Source: Patescibacteria group bacterium
GTDB taxonomy: Bacteria; Patescibacteriota; Patescibacteriia; SCPX01
NCBI GenBank assembly: GCA_004298615.1
Contig: SCPX01000059.1
Coordinates: 1-52,638 of the forward strand
Direction of reading: 5' to 3'
Length of the DNA stretch: 52,638 nucleotides
Below, piece by piece: positions 25,462 to 34,517 of this stretch. Within the stretch, counting starts at the first letter, position 1. The number at the start of each line of letters is the position of its first letter. A program made the position numbers and the translations under genes. Under the pieces are notes generated by a model that saw only the letters and a program-made list of their open reading frames with translations, did not search any database and was not told the origin of the DNA.

Positions 25462-26949
25462 CTATTCTTTCGGCCTCATTAATGGAAAAAATATTGTTTC
25501 CCTCATAGGCCGATTCATAATTATTGAAAATAGCCGTTCGGAAAATCCGAAACCTCCGGTCGGCGGCATGCCGTGTTCCAGCGCCCGCACAAAATCTTCG
25601 TCCATTCGCTGGGCTTCCGCGTCTCCAATTTCGCGCAATTTCATTTGCTCTTTAAACCGTCCGCGTTGATCCACCGGATCGTTTAATTCGGAAAATCCCT
25701 TGCCCAGCTCCGTGCCGCAAGCCATCACCTGGAATCGCTCCACGCGATCGGGATCGCCTTCCATTCTTTTTGCCAATGGCTCAATCTCCACCGGCGGATT
25801 GATCAAAAATGCCGGTTGGACAAAATGCGGCCGCACTATTTTTTTGAAAATCAAATCCGTCACTCTTCCCTTTCCCGGATGTTTTTCCGGCTGGAGTCCT
25901 TCTTTTTTCGCCAAAGCGATCAGATCTTTTTCAGAAGCAGTCTTTAAATCCAGTCCGGTCTTTTCTTTGAATATTTCAAAGTATTCAACAATCGGCCAAT
26001 CGCCCGACCAATCAATGATATGATCATTCCAATTGTGTTTTAAATCTCCCAGCGCGTCTTTAATGGCGGTTTGATAAAGCGCTCGCACAAACGGCATTAA
26101 GATTTTATAATCGGCATAAGCCCAATAAAATTCCATTTGCGTGTAGTCTTGCAGGTGTTCGCGGTCAATACCCTCGTTTCTGAAAATCCGCCCGATTTCA
26201 AAAACTTTTTCAAATCCTCCGACAATCAATCTCTTTAAAGGAAGCTCAAGTGAAATGCGCAAGTAAAGATCAATATCCAGCGCATTGTGGTGCGTGGCAA
26301 AAGGCTCGGCATCAGCGCCGCCCGGAATCATTTCCAATACCGGAGTTTCCACTTCCAAAAAACCATTGTCCGAAAGATAGCCGCGCACTGCTTTCCAAAA
26401 CCGCGTTTTTTTGATAAACATCCGCCTCTCTTCCGGATTTGATATAAAATCCAAATAACGATAGCGCAGCCGCTCCTCTATATCTTTCAAGCCATGCCAT
26501 TTCTCCGGCATCGGACGCAATGTCTTGCTCATCAGCCGCCAAGCCGTTGCGTCAATAGATTTTTCGCCCCTTTTGGTGACGAAAAAAGCGCCAACAACTT
26601 CAATGAAATCGCCCGGATCAATAAGTCCGATAAAATCGCCGTATAATTTCTCGCCGATATGATCTTTTTTAAGGACAATTTGGATTAAGCCCGACTCATC
26701 TTCCAGTCCGACAAACGACAAGCCGCCCTGCCCGCGGATGCTTTTGATTCGACCGGCGACCACCACCTCTCTCTGATCTTTCTCCCATGCATCAAAATTT
26801 TCAAGACAATCTTTGATCCTCTGATTTTTTTCGGTTCTGGCCGGATACGGCTCTTTACCATCAGCTAAAATTTGCTCGCGCTTTTTCAGCCGAACTTCAT
26901 ATTCGGTTTGAAAATCCGCCGATTCTATTTTTGACCGATCCTTTGTCAT
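25462..26949 (-). CDS. lysS: lysyl-tRNA synthetase, class II
   Basis: Charges tRNA-Lys. The N-terminal OB-fold anticodon domain (about 60-160) includes GRIKSIRGQGGLSFVGLEDE. The catalytic core begins with RYRYLDFISNPEERR and has motif 2 in FEIGRIFRNEGID, then MEFYWAYADY. Motif 3 is GGFGFSERLF. The length of 495 aa is normal. It is tightly spaced between greA and serS in one minus operon. Confidence 0.96.
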   Translation of the reverse strand: MTKDRSKIESADFQTEYEVRLKKREQILADGKEPYPARTEKNQRIKDCLENFDAWEKDQREVVVAGRIKSIRGQGGLSFVGLEDESGLIQIVLKKDHIGEKLYGDFIGLIDPGDFIEVVGAFFVTKRGEKSIDATAWRLMSKTLRPMPEKWHGLKDIEERLRYRYLDFISNPEERRMFIKKTRFWKAVRGYLSDNGFLEVETPVLEMIPGGADAEPFATHHNALDIDLYLRISLELPLKRLIVGGFEKVFEIGRIFRNEGIDREHLQDYTQMEFYWAYADYKILMPFVRALYQTAIKDALGDLKHNWNDHIIDWSGDWPIVEYFEIFKEKTGLDLKTASEKDLIALAKKEGLQPEKHPGKGRVTDLIFKKIVRPHFVQPAFLINPPVEIEPLAKRMEGDPDRVERFQVMACGTELGKGFSELNDPVDQRGRFKEQMKLREIGDAEAQRMDEDFVRALEHGMPPTGGFGFSERLFSIIMNRPMRETIFFPLMRPKE

Positions 26950-26955
26950 TTAATA

Positions 26956-27417
26956 TTAGGATATATTTTCAATACTGTAATGGATTTTTCCCTTGGGAGT
27001 CATTACCTCAACCGCGTCTCCCACCCGTTTATTCAAAAATCCCAGCCCCAAAGGAGACTGATTGGAAATTCGTCCTTCGGCCGGATTGGCTTCATTGGAG
27101 CCGACAATCGTGTATGATTTTGTTCCGCCATTACCGGAAACGGTAACGGTTGATCCTACCCGCACCGTATCGGACTTTGTTCCCTCTTTAAAAATCGTAA
27201 CATTTTTCAAAATATTTTCAATTTCCAAAATGCGCCCTTCTATAAATGACTGCTCGTTCTTCGCTTCGCTGTATTCGGCGTTTTCCGATAAATCGCCGAA
27301 TTCTTTGGCTTGCTGGACTCTTTCCGCGATCTCTTTGCGCTTCACCGTGCGCAATTCATCCAATTCTTTTTTTAATTTCTCCAATCCCTCTTTGGTAAGA
27401 AAATTTTGATCTGTCAT
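26956..27417 (-). CDS. greA: transcription elongation factor GreA
   Basis: Rescues backtracked RNA polymerase by stimulating transcript cleavage. The start at 27417 (MTDQNFLTKEGLEKL) gives 153 aa, the family length; the ORF track starts 18 codons upstream. The N-terminal coiled coil carries the tip motif GDLSENAEYSEAK with the metal-binding acidic residues. The C-terminal FKBP-like domain follows, ending with YSIENI. It is first in the greA-lysS-serS-aminotransferase-Mur-like-ftsQ run. A stable hairpin lies in its leader. Confidence 0.95.
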   Translation of the reverse strand: MTDQNFLTKEGLEKLKKELDELRTVKRKEIAERVQQAKEFGDLSENAEYSEAKNEQSFIEGRILEIENILKNVTIFKEGTKSDTVRVGSTVTVSGNGGTKSYTIVGSNEANPAEGRISNQSPLGLGFLNKRVGDAVEVMTPKGKIHYSIENIS

Positions 27418-27445
27418 AAAATTAATGCTAAATAATTTAAAATAT

Positions 27446-27473
27446 CCTTGAAACCAACTTTGGAATTTCAAGG
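27446..27473 (-). promoter_or_regulatory. hairpin in the greA leader
   Basis: CCTTGAAA (27446-27453) pairs perfectly with TTTCAAGG (27466-27473), with a further CCAA/TTGG pairing inside. It lies between the predicted greA promoter and the ATG, 29 bases before the start codon. It has no T run, so a translational or stability role is more likely than termination. Confidence 0.4.
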
Positions 27474-27497
27474 TAAATAATGTTAATTATTGGAAAT

Positions 27498-27526
27498 AAT
27501 TTACCATAACTCGGCCGAAATTGCAA
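27498..27526 (-). promoter_or_regulatory. greA operon promoter
   Basis: TTGCAA (complement of 27521-27526), 17 bases, TAAATT (complement of 27498-27503). It would give a leader of about 75 bases containing the hairpin. Confidence 0.45.
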
Positions 27527-27575
27527 ATTACGCACATTGAGCCAATTATAGCACATTTGGAGAAAACCGCTAAAT

Positions 27576-27603
27576 TTGATTTTTTTGCAAAATTTACTAT
27601 ACT
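27576..27603 (+). promoter_or_regulatory. murJ promoter, leaderless type
   Basis: TTGATT (27576-27581), 16 bases, TATACT (27598-27603). Seven bases separate the -10 from the ATG at 27611, placing the transcript start at the start codon. Confidence 0.6.
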
Positions 27604-27610
27604 TAAGCGG

Positions 27611-28939
27611 ATGTTTAAATGGTTAAACCAATATAATCACCGTTTTTCGCACGGGGCGGCCATATTGTCTGTGACCGCTTTTTTAAGTTATGGACTGGGC
27701 CTGGTGCGCGATCGTTTGTTCGCGCATACTTTTGGCGCGGGATCGGAGCTGGACGCATACAATGCCGCGTTCATAATCCCCGATCTTCTTTTAAATATTT
27801 TGGTGGCCGGCGCTCTGCAAGCCGCTTTTATTCCGATTTTTACGGACATTTGGCATAAAAAAGGGAAAGATGAAGCGGAAAAATTGGCCAATACGGTTAT
27901 GAATGCCGGAATTATCGCGGTGATAATAATCGGGACTTTAGCCGCGATTTTTATGCCGGCGCTCGCAGAAATTATTGCTCCCGGATTTGCGGATCATGAA
28001 AAAATTCTATTGATAAATCTCACCCGCCTGCTCCTAATCTCCCCGATTATTTTTTCAATCAGCAATACATTGGGTGCTATTCTGGTGAGCCAAAAAAGCT
28101 ATTTTGCTTATGGGCTGTCTCCAGTCTTTTATAATTTCGGCATAATCGCCGGAGTGCTGATGCTCAGCCGGACGCACGGAATTTACGGTGTGGTTTTCGG
28201 CACGCTGGCCGGCGCTTTGCTTCATTTGGGAATAAGGCTTTTGGGGATGCGGCCGTTGAAACTAAAATACGCGCCGATTCTCAATTGGCGCGATTATAAT
28301 TTCAAAAGAATCGTCGTTCTGATGATTCCGAAAATGTTCGGTCATCCGGCCGAACAGCTCATTTTTTGGGCGTTTACGGTAATTGCTTCCACTCTGGCCG
28401 CCGGCAGCATCACAATGCTTTCTTTTGCCAGAAATTTTATGAGCGTGCCGGTTTCTCTTTTCGGCATCGCTTTTGCCACCGCTTCATTTCCCATTCTTTC
28501 GCAAGCCGCGTCGCGGGCCGACCACCGTGAATTTATCTCTCATTTTTGGGAAAGTACTAAGAAAACTCTTTTATTCACAATTCCATCCGGGATCATCCTT
28601 TTCTTTTTCAGCGCGATAATCGTTAAAATATTTTTGGGCAGCGGAAAATTCGATGATCACGCCATTTTTACAACCGCTTCAGTATTGAGTATTTTCGCCC
28701 TAAGCGTGCCGACCGAAAGTGTCAGCCATCTTTTGGCCCGTTCATTTTACGCTCTTCAAGACACTTTGGCGCCGGTGATTTTCAGCCTGCTTGGATTTGG
28801 AATAGCCATTGCCGTCGGTTGGACCTATGCGCCCACTCTGGGGCTGCCTGCCTTGGCTTGGGGATTTTTTGCCGGAAGCGTTTTTAAAATCACGAGCTTG
28901 GGTATTCTGCTTTTCAAAAGAACTAAAAAATTGCGCTGA
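27611..28939 (+). CDS. murJ: lipid II flippase MurJ
   Basis: Moves lipid II across the membrane for peptidoglycan assembly (MOP/MATE-like superfamily). I take the ATG at 27611 (MFKWLNQYNHRF), giving 442 aa. The ORF-track start adds 30 residues lying over the promoter. Conserved blocks are GLVRDRLFAHTFGAGSELDAY at the first helices and FIIPDLLLNILVAGALQAAFIP. About 14 membrane helices are evident, and ARSFYALQDTLAP lies late in the protein. It is convergent with the C39-like peptidase gene, with one base between stops. Confidence 0.93.
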   Translation: MFKWLNQYNHRFSHGAAILSVTAFLSYGLGLVRDRLFAHTFGAGSELDAYNAAFIIPDLLLNILVAGALQAAFIPIFTDIWHKKGKDEAEKLANTVMNAGIIAVIIIGTLAAIFMPALAEIIAPGFADHEKILLINLTRLLLISPIIFSISNTLGAILVSQKSYFAYGLSPVFYNFGIIAGVLMLSRTHGIYGVVFGTLAGALLHLGIRLLGMRPLKLKYAPILNWRDYNFKRIVVLMIPKMFGHPAEQLIFWAFTVIASTLAAGSITMLSFARNFMSVPVSLFGIAFATASFPILSQAASRADHREFISHFWESTKKTLLFTIPSGIILFFFSAIIVKIFLGSGKFDDHAIFTTASVLSIFALSVPTESVSHLLARSFYALQDTLAPVIFSLLGFGIAIAVGWTYAPTLGLPALAWGFFAGSVFKITSLGILLFKRTKKLR

Positions 28940-28940
28940 A

Positions 28941-29801
28941 TCATTTGTTTTTATCAACAACTATTATCACCTTTTTCCCATTATTGACATCTCCGCCGTT
29001 CCAATCGTGAATCGCGTTCATTAACGCTTTTTGATCATAAACATAATTGGCGCCATTGCGCGTGCCAGGATCATTGGTAATGAATTTTCCATCTTTGGTG
29101 TAGCCTTTCACTACCAGCATGTGGTACAAAGGTCCGGGATGCCGAAAATTCGGATTACCCAAAAGGCGTCCAGCGGCCGGTATGATGACTGGCCGTCCGG
29201 TAGCTAATTCTTGCTTGATCGCGTCAATTGATGCCGGTAAAACACGCACTTTTTTATACTTCCAATAATCTTTGATGAATCGCGCGGTCTCATCAGCCGT
29301 GGAATCTTTGTAAAATCCGTATTTTTTTGTTTGAAAATCAACCAATTTTTTAATTTCCATGTCGGCCGATTCTTTGGTGAATGTTTTTTTATTAAAAAAA
29401 TAATGAACCATCAGAGCCGACGCTTCCTCGCACGCTTCCCCGTACGGCAATTCCCAATTGGCGTGCGGCGCCTGGGGAGTAAACGGGACTTTTAAGTTTA
29501 TCTCGGCGGGCAGGGGTTTTTTTTGCGTTGCCGCGCCCAATACTTCTTGTTCGGAGTCTTTTGAAGAGTCATCCGCCGCGATTTCACTACTGATATTTTC
29601 TTCTCGGCTGATTACTTCTTCTAGGTTCTGTGTTTCATCTATAGCCGTTTCTTTTGGCAGGCCGGCTTGTTCCGTTATTTTTTTAAAATCGAGCAAATTG
29701 CGCAATTCTCCGCGAAAAACAAATCCGCCCGTTCCCAAAACAATTACTAAGAACAAAGCGGTTACGATTGATTTTTTGTAAATCCTGACAATTGGCGGCA
29801 T
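28941..29801 (-). CDS. membrane-anchored C39-like cysteine peptidase
   Basis: A 286-residue protein with an N-terminal signal anchor (about 10-29) and an acidic Ser/Glu-rich stalk to about residue 95. A papain-like C39_2 domain follows: the putative catalytic Cys is in YGEACEEAS, the His in YHMLVVKGY and the Asp in ITNDPGTR. It probably acts outside the membrane on peptides or wall-linked substrates. C39 domains elsewhere process bacteriocin-type leaders, but no export ABC protein is fused here. It is last in the minus run following the TraG-like and sensor genes, 31 bases after the latter. Confidence 0.78.
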   Translation of the reverse strand: MPPIVRIYKKSIVTALFLVIVLGTGGFVFRGELRNLLDFKKITEQAGLPKETAIDETQNLEEVISREENISSEIAADDSSKDSEQEVLGAATQKKPLPAEINLKVPFTPQAPHANWELPYGEACEEASALMVHYFFNKKTFTKESADMEIKKLVDFQTKKYGFYKDSTADETARFIKDYWKYKKVRVLPASIDAIKQELATGRPVIIPAAGRLLGNPNFRHPGPLYHMLVVKGYTKDGKFITNDPGTRNGANYVYDQKALMNAIHDWNGGDVNNGKKVIIVVDKNK

Positions 29802-29832
29802 AAATTACGCTATCAGTCAGCTAATCAGCGTA

Positions 29833-31389
29833 TCAAATTTTTTGCAATTTGTCAAGACTGGTGAATTCAGATTGTTGCAATTTTTTCTTTAATTCATTGA
29901 GCCTGGATTCGCGGCCGCGCGCCACTTTATTAAGCCGCTCTAATTCATCGCGTTCGGCTGAATATTCTATATTCATTTTCTCAAGCTCGGCAGTCCGCTC
30001 GCGCACCGAATGTTCAAGTTGTTTTGACCATTTTTTTGATTCCTCATAAAGCCGCGCGTTGGAATATGCCGCCGTGAATGACGCTAAAAGCTCTTCTATA
30101 ATTTTTATTGAATTTCGAGCGTATGCTTTGCGTCCTTTGCGATTGCCTAAAGCAATGGCGATAACCGCCTCATTGCGGACTTTGAGCAAGATCAGCAGGC
30201 TAGCTTTTATTTTCAGCATTATTTCTTTGAGCTTCGCGTTCTCCGGCGATCTCGGATTTAAAATATTGTAATCGTCAATCGCGATTATCTTTTTTTCATT
30301 TGAAATATTATTGAAAAAACCGGAATAAGGCAGGGACATGGAATATGCCGATCTGGCGCCGACGCGCACGGCCGTACTCAAACGAGGAGCCGGATCCGCC
30401 GTAATTTGGTAAAAATCAACGCTTTCAACGCCCAGGCAGTCAAAAAATATCTGTTCAATCCGGTCAAAAAGTTCGCTCTGATTACGCAAGGTAATCAATT
30501 CCCGCCGGAATCTTTTGAGCAAATCTTGCTGTTCAAAGACCTGCCGGCGCAAGAATCGGTCTATTTTTCTAAACGATAAAACAAATACAAGCCAAGCCAA
30601 AAAAAATAAAACTGAAAAGGCGAAGCCGGTAGAGCGGAAATCATCGTAAATTATGAGCGGCCGAAAAAGCGCCAAATTAAAATACAGAAAAACGAAGACT
30701 ATCGCCGTAGTCGCGATCCACGCTATTATTTTTTTAATAATATCGTTTACTTCGGATACCCTATTTCTTTTCAATGCGTATAATTGAAAAATTGAAAACA
30801 AAATTATCGCGGAGAAAAAAAGTATTGATTTGCTAACTTCATTGCCGGCCGGCTCGAAAAAATACAGCGCTGATCCGCTCAAGGCAATTAAATAAGCCAA
30901 TAATGCCGCTTTCAATTTTTCCAAAAATATTCCCGACTCCGCCATTGCGATATTGATTATCGTTTCAATAATCGCAACCGCGATAATCCCGGAATATGCA
31001 AACAATCCGCTTCGGTGGTTTAAAAAACCGGAAAAATGAAGTACCAAGGCCGCAAAAGACGCGATATATCCCGATATCAAAATTATTCGCCGATATTTTA
31101 TTTTATCGCCGTAAATAAAACAATAGATTGACGAGAGGAAAATTGCCGGAATGAACGCCGCCGCGATTACCGCCAGATTGACAGCGATATTTTGCAATTC
31201 CCGATCAGTGACCGCGATTGTAAAACTCAAAGACAAGGCAACAATCGCAAAAAGCGATTCCAAAACCGCAAATCTCCAAATCGCGGCGTTTTTATTCTCG
31301 CGCGAAAAAAGCCAAAAACTTAAAATACCGCAAAAAAGCGCGGTCAAGGCATAAGGAATTATAAGCGGGCTGTAAACGGCTTGAAACAT
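29833..31389 (-). CDS. 7TM/GAF sensor protein lacking a kinase domain
   Basis: A 518-residue protein. Residues about 5-270 contain seven or more membrane helices, like the 7TM input module of some histidine kinases. Residues about 290-430 look like a GAF domain, with the segment FFDCLGVESVDFYQI. The C-terminus (about 430-518) is a long coiled coil containing VRERTAELEKMN, a phrase usual just before HisKA. No H box, N box or G box follows, and the frame ends normally at 29833. It is thus a natural sensor fragment or a signalling scaffold. It lies 15 bases downstream of the TraG-like gene. Confidence 0.75.
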   Translation of the reverse strand: MFQAVYSPLIIPYALTALFCGILSFWLFSRENKNAAIWRFAVLESLFAIVALSLSFTIAVTDRELQNIAVNLAVIAAAFIPAIFLSSIYCFIYGDKIKYRRIILISGYIASFAALVLHFSGFLNHRSGLFAYSGIIAVAIIETIINIAMAESGIFLEKLKAALLAYLIALSGSALYFFEPAGNEVSKSILFFSAIILFSIFQLYALKRNRVSEVNDIIKKIIAWIATTAIVFVFLYFNLALFRPLIIYDDFRSTGFAFSVLFFLAWLVFVLSFRKIDRFLRRQVFEQQDLLKRFRRELITLRNQSELFDRIEQIFFDCLGVESVDFYQITADPAPRLSTAVRVGARSAYSMSLPYSGFFNNISNEKKIIAIDDYNILNPRSPENAKLKEIMLKIKASLLILLKVRNEAVIAIALGNRKGRKAYARNSIKIIEELLASFTAAYSNARLYEESKKWSKQLEHSVRERTAELEKMNIEYSAERDELERLNKVARGRESRLNELKKKLQQSEFTSLDKLQKI

Positions 31390-31404
31390 TTATATTCGCG
31401 TTAA

Positions 31405-33918
31405 CTATAAGCTTGGCCTCTCTTGCATAGTGGCCTCCGGACGGCTGGTTTCGGCCAATTTTGACCGTTCCAGAATTTCCGCGGAAACCTCCGCCCGATC
31501 GCGGCCGTATTTCAATCGGGAAAGCTGTTTTATGACGGAAGCGATCTCCTTGCTTCCTTTGGGCGGCGCGAATGTTGCCATATTGAAAGGCTTGGTCGGA
31601 GCATTGTCAATCAATATGCGGATATAGGCATTGTATTTATCAATATTCAAAAGGTCGTAAGCGGAAATTTCCGGAGCGAATTGTTTTTCCAAAAGCTCGG
31701 TATCGTCAACGCCCACGCGGAAAGCCGCAATCGTACCGACATTGCCGAAGATGGCGTCGCGCACTCTCGTATCATTATTCTGCGATAGCTGGCCGATGTA
31801 TTGATGCGCCATAATCAAATTCAGGCGGTATTTTCTCGCTTCGGCCAAAATTACCGAAATGCTGTCCGTAATGAAATTCTGGAATTCGTCAATGTATAGG
31901 AAAAAATCTTTTCTCTGTTCTTCCGGCATATCGGCTCTCGCCAGCGCCGCCATTTGCAATTTTGAAACAATGATCAATCCCAAAAGATTTGAATTCATTT
32001 CCCCCACTTTGCCTTTTGACAGATTTACCAAAAGAATTTTTTTAGCATCCATTATCTCGCGAAGATTGAAACCGGATTTGGGCTGGCCGATGATATTGCG
32101 CATCATTTCATTTTCCACGAATCGTCCGACTTTTGAAATCAAATACCCGAGCATTTCAGATTTGTGAAAATCCGATGTCTTGGCCATTTCCTTTTCCCAA
32201 AAAGCCCGCACCATCGGATCCGACACTTTCGTCAGCTTGTATTTTTGAAAAGCCGGATCAGTAAAAATGCGCGGCACTTCGGCAATCGTCCCCGGATACT
32301 CTTTATCCGACATAAGCGTGAGCATGGCATTTCGCATATTATGCTCAAACATCGGACCGATCATCGCCGGATCGCTCACCAGCTTGTAGAATATTGAGAT
32401 CATTTCTTGAGACGCGAAATCCATTTCATTGGGAGTATTCGCTTCCAGCATATTGAGCCCCACCGGCCTCTCCAGATCGGACGGATCAAAATAAACCACA
32501 TCCTCGGCTCTCTCTTTGGGGATATTTTCTATAATATCGTCCACCAGACTGCCGTGCGGATCAATTACCGCGACACCATGCCCGTTTCTTATGTCCTGAA
32601 TCGCCATATTGGACAAGAGCACTGATTTCCCGGTACCGGTAGAACCGATGATATACATATGGCGCTGGCGATCCTTTGGTTTGAGGCGAATCACCGAATC
32701 ATCGCCCCGATAGCTGTTTTTTCCGAGCATAATCCCTTCCTGCGGCAAATTGGGCGGCGCCGAAAATTTCTTAGCCAAAAGCCAATTGATATTCGGCGTT
32801 TCAATGGCGTAATGAGGCAGATGAAATATGGATGATAATTCTTCGGTATTCAGAATAAAAGATCGGCGGCGATTGAAAATCCTGTATATAAAATCTCTGA
32901 TCAGCCAATCTTGCCTTCTTTTCTTCTGGCCAAAGCCATTGCCGTATTCGTATTGGGAAAACGGCGCGAAGCTATCCACAATCGTGGCCAGCGCTTCTTT
33001 TGTTTTTTCAATCGTATCGCACGATGCGATGACTCTTATATTGACCTCCATGCCCGCCTTGCTGTTTTTTTCTTCAATCACTTTGACTACTTCCTGTTCC
33101 ATCGGCGTAAGCACATATGTTTTTTCGGCTTGATTTAATTTATCGTCATTTTTCTTGGTCTGTCCGGGAGGAAAGAATATATTTAAAATCTGCACGATGA
33201 AATTTCCGGACGCGAGCCTGAGCGCATCTTGCAATTTTTTCCCCTGATGCATTTGTTGAGCGACGCGCTTGCTCAAATTATGCCAGCCCGGAGGAGCAGT
33301 ACGCACCAAAATTTGAATGGCCGCGCCATTGGGCTCTTCCAATTTGCTAAGGGCTTGGGTGAGGGCGGAGAGCGGATCGCCGTCCAATTTCCGATAAGTC
33401 AGGATCGGAAATATCTGGGGCTTGCTCAAAATCAATTCCGTGCCCAGCACGATTCCGGACGGCGTGAAAATATTATAATCTCCCGCCTCTTCAATGAGAG
33501 CGTGCGGATATTGGGCGTGCAAATGCCTTTCAATGAAATCATTAAGCTTCGGCGGGACCGCCACATAAAAAGATATTTGATTTTTATCCGCCACCAATTC
33601 AAAAGAAATATCGTCTCCCCGGCCGGAAAAAAATGTTTTAATGCCCCGTTCGGGCCAGAGTCCGCCTATTTGCGCGAAAACATTTTCCATTTTCGCAATC
33701 TCGCTTGCCAATTCTTCTTTGGTCATAGCGCCCCTGGTCGATTGATCGGTCGCTGTCCAGCGCGGCAAAGATACGAGAAAAACTTTTTTCTTCAGTCCCT
33801 TGTCGTGCCGAGTGGCCAAATGAAAATAAAAGCGCAAACCGTAAATCAATATTGCGATCAAAATCGGGGTCAAAATTATTGCCGCCGCCATTGGAAAATT
33901 ATCGGAGAATGAAATCAT
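31405..33918 (-). CDS. TraG/VirD4-like type IV secretion ATPase
   Basis: An 837-residue protein with one N-terminal membrane helix (about 8-30). A central region of about 250 residues of unknown fold is followed by an ATPase with Walker A GSTGTGKS, then VAVIDPHGSL. Walker B is FFLYIDEFQNF, and MAHQYIGQL and an Arg-rich C-terminal part follow. This arrangement matches coupling-protein-like ATPases (TraD/TraG with DUF87-type core). No relaxase, VirB4 or pilin genes are in the window, so a complete conjugation system is not supported. It may power protein or DNA movement or pilus assembly encoded elsewhere. It overlaps the 169-aa gene by four bases. Confidence 0.85.
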   Translation of the reverse strand: MISFSDNFPMAAAIILTPILIAILIYGLRFYFHLATRHDKGLKKKVFLVSLPRWTATDQSTRGAMTKEELASEIAKMENVFAQIGGLWPERGIKTFFSGRGDDISFELVADKNQISFYVAVPPKLNDFIERHLHAQYPHALIEEAGDYNIFTPSGIVLGTELILSKPQIFPILTYRKLDGDPLSALTQALSKLEEPNGAAIQILVRTAPPGWHNLSKRVAQQMHQGKKLQDALRLASGNFIVQILNIFFPPGQTKKNDDKLNQAEKTYVLTPMEQEVVKVIEEKNSKAGMEVNIRVIASCDTIEKTKEALATIVDSFAPFSQYEYGNGFGQKKRRQDWLIRDFIYRIFNRRRSFILNTEELSSIFHLPHYAIETPNINWLLAKKFSAPPNLPQEGIMLGKNSYRGDDSVIRLKPKDRQRHMYIIGSTGTGKSVLLSNMAIQDIRNGHGVAVIDPHGSLVDDIIENIPKERAEDVVYFDPSDLERPVGLNMLEANTPNEMDFASQEMISIFYKLVSDPAMIGPMFEHNMRNAMLTLMSDKEYPGTIAEVPRIFTDPAFQKYKLTKVSDPMVRAFWEKEMAKTSDFHKSEMLGYLISKVGRFVENEMMRNIIGQPKSGFNLREIMDAKKILLVNLSKGKVGEMNSNLLGLIIVSKLQMAALARADMPEEQRKDFFLYIDEFQNFITDSISVILAEARKYRLNLIMAHQYIGQLSQNNDTRVRDAIFGNVGTIAAFRVGVDDTELLEKQFAPEISAYDLLNIDKYNAYIRILIDNAPTKPFNMATFAPPKGSKEIASVIKQLSRLKYGRDRAEVSAEILERSKLAETSRPEATMQERPSL

Positions 33919-34424
33919 TGTTTTTGGAATTTAGACAATTGAATAGCCATTATTTTATCGGCTTTGATCTTAGCCTCCTGCTCAAGAAAGAATTTATTGA
34001 TTCCGGGAATTATCAATAGCCACTTTTTCAGCAAATCAATCAGTTTTTTTGTCGTGGCCTTGAGCGAATGCATCAGATTATTTATTTCGCCGGCGGTTTT
34101 TTCCCCTTCAGAATTGAATTTAAGCTTTAATTCATCCGGCATATTTTGATAAATTTCGCGTAAATTCTCCTCCATTATGGATTCAATTTCCAGAAGAAGC
34201 GGACTTTTATGAACTGGCGAAACAGCCGGCGCCGCTTGAGGCAAAGCTTCGGTGGCGGAAATTGACGGTGCGGCTTCAGTAGTTTGAGAAATGCTTTCAG
34301 ATTCTCCGGCCTTGCCGATTTCCGCAGTTTCCGTTGATTCTGGAGCATGAAAAATATCTTCCACTTCTGGAAATTTAAGCCGTTCCTTATCGGTTGATTG
34401 AAGCTTTTTAATATCGGATGGCAT
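33915..34424 (-). CDS. hypothetical partner of the TraG-like ATPase
   Basis: A 169-residue protein. The first 75 residues are low-complexity (Ala, Ser, Thr, Glu, Pro). The rest is helical: IESIMEENLREIYQNMP, then a Lys-rich amphipathic segment LMHSLKATTKKLIDLLKKW and a hydrophobic patch LLIIPGINKF. No membrane domain is certain. The 4-base overlap with the TraG-like gene suggests coupled translation and a functional partnership. I do not recognise the family. Its promoter is face to face with that of the voltage-sensor-like gene. Confidence 0.75.
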   Translation of the reverse strand: MPSDIKKLQSTDKERLKFPEVEDIFHAPESTETAEIGKAGESESISQTTEAAPSISATEALPQAAPAVSPVHKSPLLLEIESIMEENLREIYQNMPDELKLKFNSEGEKTAGEINNLMHSLKATTKKLIDLLKKWLLIIPGINKFFLEQEAKIKADKIMAIQLSKFQKQ

Positions 34425-34444
34425 AGTTATTGAATTTCAAATAC

Positions 34445-34472
34445 ATTATAACATATTTGACAGTATTGTAAA
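34445..34472 (-). promoter_or_regulatory. promoter of the 169-aa/TraG-like operon
   Basis: TTTACA (complement of 34467-34472), 16 bases, TATAAT (complement of 34445-34450). It overlaps the divergent promoter at 34457-34485, so the two should compete for polymerase. Confidence 0.6.
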
Positions 34473-34485
34473 AATGTGCTATACT
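34457..34485 (+). promoter_or_regulatory. promoter of the voltage-sensor-like gene
   Basis: Perfect TTGACA (34457-34462), 17 bases, TATACT (34480-34485). The leader would be about 26 bases with no Shine-Dalgarno sequence. Confidence 0.7.
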
Positions 34486-34517
34486 GATATATTAAATTAC
34501 AAAATAAAAACAAAAAT

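Noticed and set aside
33229-33912. 227-aa plus-strand ORF
   Set aside because: Antisense shadow of the TraG-like gene; no promoter or start signal, and low-quality composition.
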